This document shows, one piece after another, positions 31,301-44,563 of a stretch of 64,000 nt of DNA. The notes below the pieces were generated by a model that was given only the letters and a program-made list of their open reading frames with translations, had not been told where the DNA came from and made no database searches. The position numbers were made by a program, and so were the translations under genes. This DNA comes from Tricholomella constricta. Lineage: Eukaryota > Basidiomycota > Agaricomycetes > Agaricales > Lyophyllaceae. How positions within the stretch are numbered: position 1 is the first letter of the stretch; each line of letters begins with the position of its first letter. The stretch lies in contig JAACJP010000045.1 of the NCBI GenBank assembly GCA_013368375.1, positions 62,001 through 126,000 of the forward strand, in the 5' to 3' direction.

Positions 31301-34300
31301 TTTCCGTAAATTTTGGTTATTGGCCTGCTACCAGAAGAACTGGCTTGAGGTAGGGAGCTTGTGGAAACTACGCGACCATATAACGGCCTGTATCCTAGAA
31401 TATGAAAACAATCAAGTGAGACTGCGCAACTCCTTTGTCTGCTTGGGGACTTCATTAATATCGTCATCATTGAGCGCCAGGCATTCAGTCTTATTAGGAT
31501 ATATCGCGGCAGAACACGCGACTTGTGAATGGCTGGCTCATTAGGACGAATATATGAACCTACGGATGGTTGAAATAATTGACCCGTCACAGGTGAAAAA
31601 TATATCTGACTGTTACCAAAATACGGCTCGGTTCGTCCTAGTAGAAGATAAAGCTGATTTCACAGTCGGCGTTTCGAAAATAACTCTTCGTTGTGTGGTA
31701 AGTACTGCGCAGTCAAGACTGACAGCTTTGAAACAAGCAGTGGAGCCAATTCACAAGACGGGCGTCTTCGACCGACAAATCGCGAAATAGGAAAATGAGC
31801 TTGGGAGTTCCCAAGCATGAGTTGCGTCCATTTTTCATTTTTCGATGCGAAAAGACAACGCTTGTTACCTTCCGGCCATTGTTTCGAAAGCGACCGACAA
31901 GCGATCTATTGTACGTCTGCTCGTAGTAGTGCAGCCGAACCTATGGCATAGTCGTGTCAATACACAGATACCGAGTCCAAATGCGACCACAGTTTTTTTC
32001 GCAATATTTCCAATAAGCATGGGCGTCGCCTGCGCACTCTCACCAACGTCCATCAGCAATAGCACCGGCGTACTCGTGTTGATGGCGCAGCTTATCATCT
32101 CTGTAATCAGAAGAATAGTATCAGCTCCAAGGAGAATGCGAACCTGCATGAGAGAACTCACGTCGAAATTCTGTTGTTTTTTTTTGTACGAAGCCGTAAT
32201 CCGTGATGAGTCGAACTATGGGTCTCACCCGCATCTGACGCCGCTTATGTAGAAGACACACGCCGCCCCAAGGACGACAAGGCTTGTAAAATATTGTGGA
32301 GATCGGAAAAAATAATTCAAACGCTATGCAAAGGTGCATGAGCCCTGATCAGCTCTATCGTTACGACAGAATATTCAGAACAAAGTAAACTTACCTGCAT
32401 ATCAAGACAATGCTATCGTGCCACACAGAAGGCTGAGCAAAAGGGGCTATCAAGTTGGGAGGGGCTGTGCATTAATACCGAATCGGAAAAAGTGCTGTGC
32501 AATGGATTCTTTAGAAGTTTTGGGTTCCTGGAGCTAAAGGATCTGCAAGTTCCCTCTTCGAATTCGCTGAGGAGGTTTGATCCCAAAAACGGCGAATTGC
32601 TGTGTAGCACGTAGCACGTCATCCTGCTCACGATGGCATCACTAGCTTGGTCTCGGATTCGGCTGACTCCTAGGTAGTAGCAGTGGCACCATTCCACGCG
32701 GGGTGTGGCAAGTGACCACACTGAGAACAGGTTGTTCTTACACACCAGATAGGTCCGTCCAAGGAGGTCCGCCGAACAAGCAGCTCCAAAAACAGCGAGT
32801 CCCGAAAAAAGCGCGAGCACTGCGCCTAAGAGCATGAAACGAAGTGGCTCCTCAGATACACGCCGTCGATCGTAGCCAAAGGTAATAAGCTGGCTAGGCA
32901 GCTCCATTTTCACCAAGGTCTGACGAATAAGATAGATCCAGACACGTAGCCTTGTCGTGGACTCACGCGTTATACCTGCACCCGTGAGTGATTAGATGTC
33001 CACATGTCCACGTCCCGTCTTTCCTTTGTTCGACGTTTCTGGACATGATTAGATTCGGCCACAGCTAGAAGGCGTCTCGATATCAATATTCCGCGCGGCT
33101 ACGTCCAGATCGACTCGGCGTGTTGCTCTAAGTTGAACGCTGAGGCAGTAGCGCTGCGCCGTCAAAAGAGGGTAATAATCAGACGAATATCTGCGAAACA
33201 CATGATAAGATCGTGACAGCAGATAGATAGATAGATACACCAACCAGCACAGGTGCATATGCTCTAGATAGTTGCTTCCTAGATCGCCGATGAACCCGCT
33301 GAACCAGGCTCGTTGTTCGAGAGCGGCTTGGCATGGGGTGAAGATCGAGTTGTTCGTAACCAGAGAAAATTTGGCTTCCGTTTTGGGCCGGCGGATCAAT
33401 TGATGCTCCATCACGCCCCTTTTCGGGACCGGCATTCGCTCTCCACCCCCTTGCCGTGCACTCAATAACGTATAGCCACCCCAGAAGGTAACGTAAGAGT
33501 ACACAAAGTGGGTTGAGCATATTTATGGGGTGTGAGTTACGAAGTGGATCACTAACAAATTGAATACAAAATACACGGCAACGCGCCACTCACAGATGGT
33601 AGCAACTGACATGTGCCGTGTGTTGTGTGTGCTCATGAGTTGTAATTTAGCATCCAGTGACCCTGCCCGTTCCCCCACACATTTGGATGTGATCCCACAA
33701 ACTTGCAGTAATCAAGGGATACCAAAAGAGAGAAAGATGCGACTCGGAAAACAAGGCCAAGGAACAAGCACAGCGATCTTTACCGCCTGGTCAACTTCTT
33801 CTTCTGAATGTCACTGTCAGTTCCAGCTTCGATTCTTTCACCTTTCTACTTTTGTGGATTTGCACAACTGTCGTCAAGGACCGGGATAACAAAAACCGAC
33901 AAGCACACTTGTCAGTTCGATTTCTTCTCCACTGCCTTTGCATGGAACCCTCCTTCGGCCTCCCTCTTGGCATCGGGACACTCCAGTCCCCGATTTCATA
34001 GCCACGACCGCGGATGTCTAACATGTCACCCTTATGTGGGATGTCACAGCCACATCCGGCAGTGCCGCCACACAACTGCAAATCCGTACGCCTGGGGCGA
34101 TAGCTCGAGCATTCCAGAACGTTCAATTGCACAAACGTAGGTATCGGTGCTGTCTTTTCGGATGGAGATCATCCATCACGCGCTTGCATCTCTCGAACTC
34201 CTGAACGGTTTGTATCAGATGTCCGAATGCTCATCTCCGAGCTCGGTTTCCTCGTATAGTCGCCCAAACTTTCGAGTTGTCTTCCTGGCATCGACAAATA

Positions 34301-36335
34301 TACGGCCCTTTCTTGGATTTCTCGGACCTGTTGGCCTCACAGAACGCTTTGAGAAGAAGGTCCTTTTGTATGACCCGCGTCGTCTAATGCACCGCATACT
34401 ACTCGCGCCCTTTCTTGATCATACATCTACCCATCCACACTCAACGAATCGTCCACCGCGAATCAACCATAAACGAAAATCAACTATCAGATATCGACGG
34501 GACTATCACCAGAAACCAAAGAAATCCCTAAATACGCGCGCACGCTAATTTTGGCACGACTTGGGCGCTATGACCTATTTCGACTCGCCGATCACACCGT
34601 AAAATGAAGGCCTACGTAGACAAAATCAATGTCCGCCCTCAGGGTCCTACTTCGGCCCCGGCATACATACCTTCCTCAAGCGCCATTGATTTCATTTTTG
34701 GAAAGAGTGTTTCCTCGACGCATCTCGGCGAGCACGCGGCGCGCACTCCTTGATATCGCGTGCGCCCAGACGACACGGAACCCCTTTGTTGTGTGCGCGC
34801 CCATCTGAATCGAAGACTACATCATGCTGGATTGGATGAGCTTTTGACACCCACCACACCATTACCATGCGGGGGACCTTTCGCATGCATCAGATTAGAT
34901 CACGTAGACATCGACTGATCCTGCTTTACCGCTGACGCTTGTACTGATGAGTGTAACTTCGAATACACAGCATATACAGCACATACACAAGGCCGCTGTC
35001 AATTGCGGCTGATGGAGCATTCAAGTTGAACATTGTTGATCAAGACGTGGGCATACCCCGAGGCACATTCCCGCAGTTAGGCGTTGACAGGCTGATTCTT
35101 ACGAGCCGATGTGCGCTGGGTTTTTGCAGTTGATGTACTTGGTTCATGGGATGTCGTGATCGTTCCTAATGGGGGTATGTAGATGCGAGATGGCATTGCG
35201 CTATGGATTCAAAGTGGCGCTATGGCTTGTACGGCAGAGAACCCATTTCTCGTCCCGTCCAGCGTAAAGAAACACGTAGCACCACCGTGTCGAGCAAGAA
35301 TCGTGCCCATGTCCGAAGTTTTGCGAAGAAGGTCCGAACACGAGGAACCCGTGAGGTAGCATGACAGATTGATAACTGCCTGCGTTTGAATCGATCGATA
35401 TCGATCGCGGGGTAGTTGTCGCGTGTTGCATGACTCACTCGAGGGATCCCCACACAATACGATTTGGGCGGAAGCTACATTTGTGGCCCTCTGCGACGAT
35501 GTGTTGAGGTATGCAATAATCGAATTCCTAACGTTAAACGTGGAACGAGCCGCTAGAGTGGAACTCTACCAACGAGGGCGAGGCCTGGGGCGAAGGGAAT
35601 ATGAACCGCGGGGTGGACGACACTCGATGTGTGTCCGCGGGGCCTATGAAACTTCGCAGGGAAAGATAGAGAGGCAGTAGGCGACCGAGATTTCGGATTT
35701 TCGCTTAGAGGGCTCACGTCCCATGTCGGAGTTTGCAGAAAGAGAGTGTGTGCCATTGAAAGAGCTCCGGGGTTCGAGCGCGAGGCTGTGATGCTGGCGA
35801 ACAGACAGTTGTTTCAGGCGCAGGGTCGGGGCTACATGTGCGCAGTGCGCGAAGAAATATATGCTGGCGGGGCGAATATTTGCCACTGCGGCAATGACGT
35901 AGGTATCTAGGAGCAGGACTTGGATCGGACGCACACACCGCGTCATTGAGATCCATGGCCTGTGTCATACTGTGACGGAAGAAGCGAATGGACAGGACGG
36001 GCATGGGTGCAGTGAGAGGCATAAGCTTAGGTACACGCAGGCAGTAGGGATTCAAAGCGGTAGGTTTGATGAGGTAAGCGGAAAGGGGTATGGCTCGAGA
36101 TGGAGCGGCAGCTGGAGCGTATCGCACCACATCGGGAGCGGTAAGTTGACCAATGCACGACGGGGCTGTGATCCGCAGTGAAGAATGACAATTTCATGCA
36201 GTACAGTATGTGACCCTGTGTGACGGCCCGGAAGTGAACCAGTTTGTCCTTGGGTGCATAGCCTTTGCTTACGAGAGGGAATATAAACTCTCTTGACTGG
36301 ATAGGAAGTTGGTTCAGTTTTCTTTCGAGGCCACT
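28335..36335. other. Gene-poor region, about 8 kb
   Basis: No gene could be supported. Open frames are short, and none gave a family motif or a plausible chain of splice sites. Minus-strand frames near 31865-32161 and 32413-32916 contain hydrophobic stretches (for example LRFMLLGAVLALFSGLAVFGA) that could be remnants of a multi-spanning membrane protein, but I could not join them. A (GATA)4 microsatellite lies at about 33222-33237. The last 1 kb should hold the Ca2+-ATPase promoter. Old transposon debris is possible but not shown. Confidence 0.4.
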
Positions 36336-39300
36336 ATGGCTCCCGATGACATTCCATCCATAGCCATCATCGACGACACCAGCACTACCCATGTCGCCTC
36401 CCATCCCACCGTTGGCACCGACGCCGCCATGCTGTCGCCCTTTACCCCCCGCGACGACGACAGCTCCTCCATGACTCTCCCCCCGCCGTCCCCCACCCTT
36501 TCAACCCGCTCCTCTCTGCATTCCGTCCACTTTAACACCTCCACCGCTCTGCGCGACAACAAGCCAGAAATTGCTCTCACCCATGCACGCAAGTCGAGTA
36601 ATGCTACCTTTGCATCCGTGTCAACCATCCCCGACAACCACCCCAGTCCAAGTCGCGACACCTCCGACCTTGGCCACCGTCAGACCCTCGACTCTGCCAC
36701 CACCACCGTCGTATGCCACTCGTCTCCCCCTCCCCCGTCCAAGAAGAAATCCAAGCGCAAAGACGATCCAGAGGAGCAACAGACTGCCCACCAGCGTGAG
36801 CTCGAGCAGGATCGCGGCATCGACCCCGCCCCTTTTGCTTTCCGTCCGTACGAGCTAGCCCATATGCTCGACCCCAAGTCTCTCGAATCCCTTGCCCATT
36901 TTGGTGGCACCCCCGGCATTTTGCAAGGCCTGGGTACCCATCCCGACATGGGCTTGTCCAAGGCTGCACTCGCTGTGAACTCGGGCGCTGTTGCCCATCA
37001 TGCTGCCCGTGAGCAGGAGAAGAAAGACCACGCCAAGGCCGAAAAGGAGCAGGGGAGGAAGTGGAGGCGGAAAGGCGCAGGGAAAAGCGAATCCCAGCCG
37101 GACGACCCTCTCTCTGAAAAAGACAAGGAGAAAGAAACCGAGACTGACGCGGATACAATGAACGCGTCTATAGACGAACGCAGACGCGTCTTTGGCCCTA
37201 ATATTCTTCCTACTCGCCCGTCAAAGTCGCTTCTGCAGCTCATGTGGCTGGCCCTCAAAGATAAGGTCCTTGTACTGCTCTCCATCGCTGCTGTGGTGTC
37301 TTTGGCGCTTGGTCTCTTTCAGGATTTTGGCACGCCCCCCCAACCGGGCGAGGTCCCCGTCGATTGGGTTGAAGGTGTTGCCATCATGGTTGCCGTCGCT
37401 ATTGTTGTAAGTCGCTTCCGTCTACCCCATTGTCTGCTGGCTAATTATGAACTACACCAGGTTATTGTAGGTTCTCTTAATGACTGGCAAAAGGAGCGCC
37501 AGTTCAAGACGCTAAACGACAAGAAGGAAGAACGCGGCGTCAAGGTCATCCGCGATGGTAACGAATGTGTCGTCGATATCAAGGTCTGTTTCGCCTTTGT
37601 GTGATGATTTCTCTACAAATCTAATACTATCATGTGCAGGAAGTTGTTGTAGGCGACGTTGCGCTGCTGGAGCCGGGTGAAATTGTCCCCTGCGACGGCG
37701 TTTTCCTCTCCGGTCACAACGTGCGTTGCGACGAGTCGGGTGCGACCGGCGAGTCCGACGCCATCCGCAAGGTCTCGTATGAGGAGTGTTTGGAACTCAA
37801 GAAACGCAGCGAAGGTGCGAACACCGCGTGTTACACGAGGTTAACGCTCACGTTTCCCTCTTTTGCAGATGGCAAAGAGGCTGCGCATACAGACTGTTTC
37901 GTCGTATCAGGCAGCAAAGTCCTTGAGGGCGTCGGGCGCTACGTCGTCGTCGCAGTCGGCACCAAGTCTTTCAACGGCCGCATCATGATGGGTGCGTGTT
38001 TTTTTCTTTTTACACCACTGTCCACGCAACTCACTCGCGTTCTCCTTCGCAGCACTCCGTGGTGACGCAGAGAACACGCCCCTCCAGCTCAAGCTCAACG
38101 CGCTTGCAGAGCTCATCGCGAAAATCGGTTCCGCGGCAGGTCTCCTCCTTTTCTCGGCCCTCATGATCCGCTTCTTTGTCCAGCTCGGCACCGGCGACCC
38201 CGTGCGCACGGCTAACCAGAAGGGCATCGCCTTTGTTGACATTTTGATCATTTCCGTTACCCTCATCGTCGTCGCCGTGCCCGAAGGTGCGTTCCCGATT
38301 ACTTTCACATCTCACCTTTCTTCATTCTTTTCCATTTAGGCCTGCCCTTGGCGGTGACACTCGCTCTGGCTTTTGCGACCAAACGCATGACATACGAGAA
38401 GCTTTTGGTGCGCGTACTCGGCTCGTGCGAGACTATGGCCAACGCCTCCGTTGTGTGCACTGACAAGACCGGCACGCTTACGCAAAACGTCATGACGGTC
38501 GTCGCCGGCTCCGTCGGGATCCACGCGAAATTCGTACACGCGCTCGAGGAGAACGCTGCGCGGACCAACGCGGACGGGAAGGACGAGGAGGACGAGGACA
38601 AGCCTGAGTTCAGCAGCAGGAGACACAGGGACGATTTCTCGATTGACCAGAAGCAGCTGAATGATGTCCTGCCCCGCGCGTTGAGGGAGCTGTTCAACGA
38701 GGCTATTGCGGTGAACTCGACGGCGTTTGAGGATCGGGACCCGGAGAGTGGGGAGATTGTGTTTGTTGGCAGCAAGACGGAGACGGCGCTGTTGGAGTTT
38801 GCGAAGGCGATGGGTTGGGGCGGTTTTAGGGAGACCAGGGACGCGGCGCAGGTTATGCAGATGATACCGTTTTCGAGTGAGCGCAAGGCGATGGGTGTAG
38901 TGGTGAAGGTGCCCGGGGGCGGGTATAGGGTATACCTCAAAGGCGCGTCGGAGATTCTGTCGAAGAAGTGTAGGAAGCATGTGGTGGTGCGGTCGCCGAG
39001 TGAGAAGCCGTTGGATGAGGGCAATGAGGTTGAGACCAGGGAGATTGGGCAGCTGGAGGAGGAGAATATCAGCAGGACGATCATCTTTTACGCCAACCAG
39101 ACTCTTCGCACTATCGCGCTATGCTACAGGGACTTTGAGAGCTGGCCGCCAGAGGGGATGAGCCATGACGAGGAGAACGAGGTACGCGGTGGTCTAGTTA
39201 ATTTGTTCATTTGATCAGAGCGTGCTGACGAGCTGCTCAGGTGCCCTTCGAGCAGCTGGCCGAGGACCTCACGCTCATTGGTATTACCGGTATTGAGGAC

Positions 39301-40967
39301 CCCCTGCGCCCCGGTGTTCGCGACGCCGTCGCCAAGTGCCACCGCGCAGGCGTCACCATCAAGATGTGCACAGGTGACAACGTACTCACAGCGCGCTCCA
39401 TCGCGACGCAGTGCGGGATCTTTACGCCCGGCGGCATCATCATGGAGGGCCCTGTCTTCCGCAAGCTCAACCAGGCCGAGCGCATCGAAATTGTCCCACG
39501 GCTGCAGGTGCTCGCGCGTTCGTCACCCGAGGACAAGAAGGTGCTCGTCGAGACGCTCAAGTCCATCGGCGAGATCGTGGGTGTCACCGGCGACGGCACG
39601 AACGACGGCCCGGCGCTCAAGACGGCCAATGTTGGTTTCTCAATGGGCATTGCGGGGACGGAGGTGGCGAAAGAGGCATCGGATATCATTCTCATGGATG
39701 ACAACTTTTCGTCGATCGTCAAGGCTATCATGTGGGGTCGCTGTGTCAACGACGCTGTGCGCAAATTCTTGCAGTTCCAGATCTCGACAAACGTCACCGC
39801 GGTGGTTATTACTTTTGTGACGGCGGTGGCGAGCGCAGAGGAGGCGTCAGTGCTTTCCGCTGTGCAGCTGCTATGGATCAACATTATCATGGACACCTTT
39901 GCGGCGCTCGCGCTCGCTACGGACCCTGCGACCGAAGCGTTGCTGGATAGGAAGCCCGACAAGAAGACGGCCCCGCTGTTCTCGACCAACATGTACAAGC
40001 AGATCCTCATCCAGTCTATTTACCAGGTCACCGTTATCCTCATCTTCCACTTCTTGGGCCTTCAGATTTTGGGCCTGGAGCTTACGGGCGTACGCTTGGA
40101 GGACAAGCACACCAATCTCATCGTGCAGACGCTTGTGTTCAACGCTTTCGTGTTTGCGCAGATCTTCAACTCGGTCAACTGCAGGCGCCTCGACCAGAAA
40201 CTCAACATCTTTGAAGGCATTTTGAAGAACAGATATTTCCTCACTATCACGGCCATCGGTGTGTTTCGCTTTCTGACTATTATCCTTATTTTTACTGATT
40301 TCCATTGTTGCAAACAGAAATCGGCATCCAGGTGCTTATCGTGTTTGTGGGAAAGGACGCGTTCCAGGTCACCACTATCACCGGGCGCGAATGGGGCATC
40401 TCACTCGCGCTAGGCATAGTGTCCATTCCCCTTGGCGCCCTCATTCGTCTCCTACCCAACGGGCCTTTCGAGAGATGTTTCAAAAAGATGGGGCTTCTTG
40501 GAAGGCCCGACGTGCTACCCACCGCCAGCCCCGAGGCAGAAGTCTGGAGTGGCGCGGTGGCGTTGGTGCGTGACAACCTTGGGACGTTCGCAAATCTCCG
40601 TGGTGGACGCCTGAGGTCTTCTTCGTTCGTCATCAAAAGCCGTCTGTCGCGTACCAGCCAAGAAAACCAGGCCCCACTTCCCGTGTACGTTTTCATTGCA
40701 ATCTTCTGCGAGTGACGTCGTGCTGAATGAAATTTGCATTCTATTTTTAGTTCGTCACTGATGACGATGGTGCCTACTCTCATTGTTGGTACGATTGCGA
40801 CTGGGCAGAAGACTTCGCAGCACGGTTCGCTCTCGGATCCCGCAGGCTCGGATCCATCAAAATCATCCGCTGCTCTTTGGGAGGGAAGACTCCAGCTTCA
40901 CCCTGATACCCCACATAACGATCCTGCGTATCAAAGATACGGCGCTGGCAACCAGCACTCTGCTTAA
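36336..40967 (+). CDS. pmc1: P2B-type calcium-transporting ATPase (vacuolar PMCA/Pmc1 type)
   Basis: ATP-driven Ca2+ (H+) pump. Fungal Pmc1 members load the vacuole. Exons 36336-37406, 37461-37583, 37640-37814, 37869-37991, 38053-38286, 38340-39181, 39241-40258, 40318-40684 and 40751-40967 give about 1389 aa. An N-terminal region of about 290 residues is Ser/Thr/Pro-rich then charged. Membrane segments follow, then the actuator motif TGESDAIRK, PEGLPLAVTLALAF in M4, phosphorylation site DKTGTLTQNVMT, KGASEIL for nucleotide binding, hinge TGDGTNDGPALKTANVG, and M5-M6 with LWINIIMDTFAALALATDP. The C-terminal SLMTMVPTLIVG and LSDPAGSDPSKS are typical of fungal homologues. The start is the ATG at 36336; the frame opens earlier only with TTG. 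Confidence 0.95.
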
Positions 40968-43900
40968 ACTATTTGCGGTCTTGATAGGGGAATACGGTGC
41001 CCAGTGCCATTTTACTTCATTCCTTGCATGCAGCGCCTTGGTGAGAAATACTCAACAACTTTCCTTAATACTTTTTTTTTCCTTCGGCTTTGGTCCCTTC
41101 CCGTCTCTAGCCCGCTAGATTCCATAATCTTATTTCTGACAGACTTTCTTAGATCGTTGACGTCGTTACGAGTTCGTCGGTGACTTTATGTTATGCCAAG
41201 CCAGTCGTCACGAGATTACAGCTATACATGCGAACATGACCCAAGACATTTAAACTGTAGCGAACTACCTTCACATAAACCTTCCTCGTTCAATACTTTA
41301 CATACACACGCCTTTATGCATCCATTGAAATACCATGTATCTATATTTTAAATTAAAACGCTTTACTAGTTTCGTGGTGAGGGTGACACCACTTCAGGCT
41401 TCAGCGCACGGATGGGATCTGGTACGTCTTCCTTCCCCACTTGTCAATCGAGCTGATTCAGATGCCGTCCATCATTTATGTATAGGCACGTCCACAATCT
41501 CTTGCCACGTCGAACCCCGGTTCCCAGCGCTTTGTTGCCTGCACTTTGGGGTTGGGGAGGGTCGCGTCGTGTGTGCACGACGATGACGACACGACAGTTC
41601 GACATCGGCTTTCACGCGATGGCGGCCCGATAAAACCGAGCCTCAAGGCCTCGAGGTTCACTGCCTTGCATATCCCTCCAGGCTCAGGCTCAGGTTCAGG
41701 CTAGAGCGAAAGTGCGAATCATCTAAAATTGAATGACTCGAGGCCTGCAACCCTGGGTCGTACCAGCCTGGACCGGAAGAGGGCTCCTTTTGGACGGTTC
41801 CAAATCCGACTTGTGCGACGGTCCGTAGAAAGAAGCCCTTGACAGACAAGAGGGAGAGGAAGAGGGAGAGAGTGCATTCTTGGCTTTACAAAGCTACGTT
41901 CCTTTCAGAGACGTTATCACGGTATTGGCAACCGTGACCGAAGCATTGGTAAATAACTCCAACAGGTGACCGGTGACACGCCCACACGCGCACAGCCTTC
42001 GGAACTCCCTCAAGTTAGCCTTCCTGACCTCAGATGCATGTTTGACACCTCCATCCTCTTGGGGACTTACAAAGAAGTTTGCATCATGATGCCTAGTAAG
42101 TCTATCAATGACGAGCTCGTGGTGACCTGGTTCCATTCCGATTCGTTCTTGCATACTAGGTGTGTGTGACACGACATCGATGTTGAACTATACGATAACT
42201 GTCATATCGATTGCTATCTGATAGTGGCAGAGTTAATTCGAGAATCCCTCACGATCATGTCAAGAGCTCAAATCTCAAATTCTCTCCAAAACAAATCGAC
42301 ACATGATTGACTTGCCGACTTGTGTGTATGCAGGATTTGTGCTTGAGATTCAGATGTGACGTCTCGGCCAACGCTTCTGTACCAAGCCCGCTTGTTTCGA
42401 TGGCGCTCGGTTCGAAAATCCTTGGAATCAAAAAAAGTCATGTGGATCCTTCTCCCTCCACTTCTACTCCATTGACCCAGGCTCATTTTGGTCGCCGTGC
42501 TCGATCTAGGCGTGGTGCTCGAACCCCAGGCCCCTCTATGTAGAGTTGTATAACTCCTTAATATTGTCACTGTGCAACGGCGATCATTCATTTTAGGACG
42601 TATGACTGTACTTAACTCACGGGCTCAATGTCGCTGGTCCCTGGCTCGTGCTTCAGGCTCTGTGAATACCTGCTTGGAGTCTTTGACTTGATCGATTGTC
42701 TATTGCAGGAACGGTGTGAGCCACGTTATCACACTCTACTGCCCAGCGCATTCCTCTTGAAGGGATTACGACTCAGCGACTTTGCCTGCTTCTATTGGCG
42801 TCTCTTCCTTGCCGTTTCCTTTGACGCTCTGTTAGTTGATCACAGGTGCCAGAAGGTCCTTCCCTGCATCTTGATGACAACTGAGCACTGAGCACTGTGA
42901 GATACTTCATGTCCGAAATTTGTAAAGGTCGAGGGGCAATCTGGATCCCAGAACGATGGTCGACTTGTTTCTAAACCTGGACACTCGGGTTGGCTTCATA
43001 GATGTCTAATTAATAAATCGAGGTGTCCCGAGTTCATCCGTCATTAGGTGGATATACTGGTATGATTGGTTTCTGGAGCTATGTACTCACGGAATATACA
43101 CCACAATTGGCCCCACCCATGAATGACGTTGCCGCAATCTCTCGATATCGTATGTGACTAAGTTCCTGTTGCCATGTGGCGCATTTCCAGAGCACGACAT
43201 TCATTAATAAATTGGAGGCTGTGAGTAGGGACCTAAGGGCGTGGAACCTAGGTACAAGCTCTCTTCTTGGAATCACCTCTCCGTGCTCATCATGGGTTGC
43301 GTCCTATTAATGTGGTGTTCTAAGCATTCTAACCTTTTCGAGATCTGCGACTCTGGCGCCCGAGCGTTTAGGAAAGTACTAGGCAAGGCAAACTCAAGGT
43401 AGACAGCAAGCAACTTCGCCAGCGAAAGATATGGCATCGGAAACATGTTTGGTGGCCTTAGTGAAATTATCCAGAGCTCCTACCTCCTGTAAGAGCATAA
43501 CCGATGACCCAGAAAATGAGACTTGAACTGGCAGATTCGAAGCCCTTCAGCTAGATGAAACAATATGGGAGAACACACTGTATCCAAATACCTTCCATTC
43601 CCTTCATGATGTTCTGGCGTCAAAGATAGGCACGATGAAGGCAGCTTAATCCCGCAAGAGTGCACTTCAGGAAGACGACCGTAATGAAATCGACAGGGTG
43701 ATCAAGAGGACTGGTTTTTTCAACAGGCCGCGGCTGCAACTGCTGCTTCCTCCTACAAAAGGTGACTGGAGGAGATGATCTGTTTCGTCTCCAAATCTTG
43801 CGATGATATGGTCGCCAAATTAAAGCAGTGACAAGGAAGCGCCCGGAGAAGCCTGTATCGTATTCGCGAAGTAAAAAAGAAAGAAGAGACAGTGTACCTT

Positions 43901-44563
43901 TAGCTTGGAAGCCCGCTGTGTAATTAATTGCAGAAGATGTTAGGTCGATATTCATGACAGATGGCGCGTACAGTAAAAGGATTCCAGGAGTTGCATCTTG
44001 ATCTTATCGTCAAATCAATCCAAGGTGCGCTTAATTGAAGCTAGCAAGTGATACCAGGGGCAGTGGTCCAGGCAAAGTTCATCATCAGACTCGAAATATC
44101 TACGGCGGATGAACGAGACGTTGGGAAGTCCGCGCGACATGGTAAATGATTGGTACTCACCAGCTATCAGCAAAGTAGACATCAAGATCTTCGTGGAAAA
44201 CAGTTTTATGCTAACAATATCGCAGCACTAGCAGTGCTGGTCCTGTTCGAGAGATCAAACAGAATCCTTTAAATAGAGCCTTCAATCTCCTTTAGTATAC
44301 CCGTTGTTAGCAAAGGCTGCCGAAGATGATACGCTGAATTGCTCGGCATGTTTGATCGACGAAATATGGTGAAATTTTGTTGAGATTGCGACTGTCGATA
44401 GCAGTCAGGCTATCCTAGAGGAGGGTCGTTGAGTCGCATCACTGGAAAAGCTCAACCAACGGGTAAGGAAAGACTGGAAGCCTTTATGTATGCACCAAGT
44501 TGGATAGATGAGTGTAAGAGGCGTGTTCAACAAACACATCCTAAATAGTATTAGTAAACGATC
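40968..44563. other. Gene-less stretch, about 3.6 kb
   Basis: No supported coding region. A short degenerate repeat (ggctcag/ggttcag units) sits at about 41682-41703. The first part is the Ca2+-ATPase 3' flank and the last part the rsm1 upstream region. The middle is unexplained. Confidence 0.4.

Noticed and set aside
31865..32916. Hydrophobic minus-strand frames that might form a membrane protein
   Set aside because: They could not be linked by credible introns, and no family motif was found.
35120..35160. Short similarity (ttcatgggatgtcgt...ttcct) to an HDAC exon border at about 2430-2450
   Set aside because: The match does not extend on either side; probably chance.
36309..36335. Earlier start of the Ca2+-ATPase at 36309
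   Set aside because: The codon is TTG. The ATG at 36336 is the first normal start.
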